Positions 5,513 to 6,128 of a stretch of DNA of 6,128 bases are shown piece after piece; position 1 is the first letter of the stretch, and each line of letters begins with the position of its first letter. Below the pieces are notes generated by a model that was given only the letters and a program-made list of their open reading frames with translations, was not told the origin of the DNA and made no database searches. The DNA is taken from positions 1-6,128 of the forward strand of contig JAJFIM010000226.1 of NCBI GenBank assembly GCA_021774995.1, given 5' to 3'. The stretch is from Alphaproteobacteria bacterium. GTDB taxonomy: Bacteria; Pseudomonadota; Alphaproteobacteria; SMXP01. The position numbers and the translations under genes are program-made.

Positions 5513-6128
5513 TCAGATTGTATTTTTCCCTTGCCGTCGCGCCAGCAGGCGCAGTCGCAGGGCATTCAACTTGATAAAGCCTTCCGCGTCTTTTTGGTCG
5601 TAAACGCTGTCTTTCTCAAACGTGGCGATTTCCTCCGAGTAGAGAGAAAAAGGCGAGGAGCGGCCGATGACGCTGGCTGTGCCTTTATAGAGCTTGAGGC
5701 GCACTGCGCCCGTCACAAATTCCTGCGACGCGTCGATGGCGGCTTGCAGCATGTCGCGCTCCGGTGAGAACCAGAAGCCGTTATAGATGAGTTCCGCATA
5801 GCGCGGCATCAGCTCGTCCTTGAGGTGCGCCGCGCCCTTGTCGAGCGTCGCCTCTTCTATGCCGCGGTGAGCGGCGAGCAGAATCGCGCCGCCGGGGGTC
5901 TCGTAAATGCCGCGCGATTTCATGCCGACAAATCGGTTCTCCAGCAGATCCAGCCGGCCGATGCCGTTGTCCCGGCCATAATCGTTGAGCGTAGTAAGAA
6001 GCGCGGCGGGAGAGAGCGCCTTGCCATTGACGGATGCGGCGTCGCCTTTTTCAAAACCGATCTCAATGATTGTCGGCGTATCGGGCGCGTCTTCGGGGCT
6101 GACCGTGCGCTGGTACACATGTTCGGGC
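5513..6128 (-). CDS. argG: Argininosuccinate synthase, C-terminal half (5' end outside window)
   Basis: This cytoplasmic enzyme of arginine biosynthesis joins citrulline and aspartate using ATP, giving argininosuccinate, AMP and PPi. The window holds about 205 codons, roughly the second half of a protein of about 400 residues. The frame is open to the window edge, and the GTG at 6116-6118 is an internal Val, preceded in frame by Pro-Glu-His. The recognisable ArgG C-terminal features are VYQRTVSPEDAP, a 'IEIGFEKGDA.SVNG' strand, 'YGRDNGIGRLDLLENRFVGMKSRGIYETPGG' (key residues G-R-x-D..E-N-R..G-x-K-S-R-G-x-Y-E-x-P-G), ELIYNGFWFSPER, and FIKLNALRLRLLARR near the end. The N-terminal ATP-binding SGGLDTS motif lies outside the window. 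Its stop is 26 nt from the stop of the convergent lipoprotein gene. No clear terminator is seen in the gap. Confidence 0.95.
   Translation of the reverse strand, partial: PEHVYQRTVSPEDAPDTPTIIEIGFEKGDAASVNGKALSPAALLTTLNDYGRDNGIGRLDLLENRFVGMKSRGIYETPGGAILLAAHRGIEEATLDKGAAHLKDELMPRYAELIYNGFWFSPERDMLQAAIDASQEFVTGAVRLKLYKGTASVIGRSSPFSLYSEEIATFEKDSVYDQKDAEGFIKLNALRLRLLARRQGKNTI

Noticed and set aside
5498..5526. Hairpin and T-run (GAAG/CTTC then ATTTTT) between the lipoprotein and argG stops, considered as a terminator
   Set aside because: The stem is only four clean base pairs and AT-rich, and the T-run is separated from it by about ten bases inside the argG 3' end.

Overview
The window looks like a chromosomal segment of an Alphaproteobacterium. 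The evidence is the moderately high GC of most genes, the style of the C-terminal ArgG sequence, and a housekeeping run (GDSL arylesterase, ThpR, Sir2 deacylase, pterin dehydratase, DUF1232) of the kind found in that class. I cannot resolve the order or genus. Both edges cut genes: a short-chain dehydrogenase lacks its 5' part on the left, and argG lacks its 5' half on the right.

Layout: (1) 1-285, the C-terminal third of an SDR oxidoreductase on the + strand. (2) 375-3109, five closely spaced + strand genes: a secreted SGNH/GDSL esterase (TesA-like), RNA 2',3'-cyclic phosphodiesterase ThpR, a Sir2 NAD-dependent deacylase (CobB-like, with the YxxR acyl-specificity pair), 4a-hydroxytetrahydrobiopterin dehydratase (PhhB), and a small DUF1232/YkvA-like protein. 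The first four are separated by 4, 10 and 18 nt and probably form one transcript. The DUF1232 gene follows after 75 nt and has its own good ribosome binding site. (3) 3131-4129, a ten-helix DMT/EamA transporter on the - strand, convergent with the DUF1232 gene. (4) 4216-5486, a two-gene + strand unit of a different character. It holds a secreted small protein made of 11-residue 'VDSFPD' repeats, which I take to be a 7(1) septoil-knot protein, followed 50 nt later by an unrecognised AT-rich lipoprotein. (5) 5513-6128, the C-terminal half of argininosuccinate synthase on the - strand, convergent with the lipoprotein gene.

Most of the window is ordinary metabolism and housekeeping. The accessory part is 4130-5512. 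Both of its proteins carry export signals. The first has a striking near-perfect internal repeat. The second has about 33-45% GC in the lines I counted by hand, against about 58-73% in two lines counted inside neighbouring genes, which suggests an acquired insertion between conserved genes. No RNA genes, CRISPR arrays, insertion sequences or integrases were seen. The gaps between genes are all under 100 nt, so no long gene-free stretch exists.
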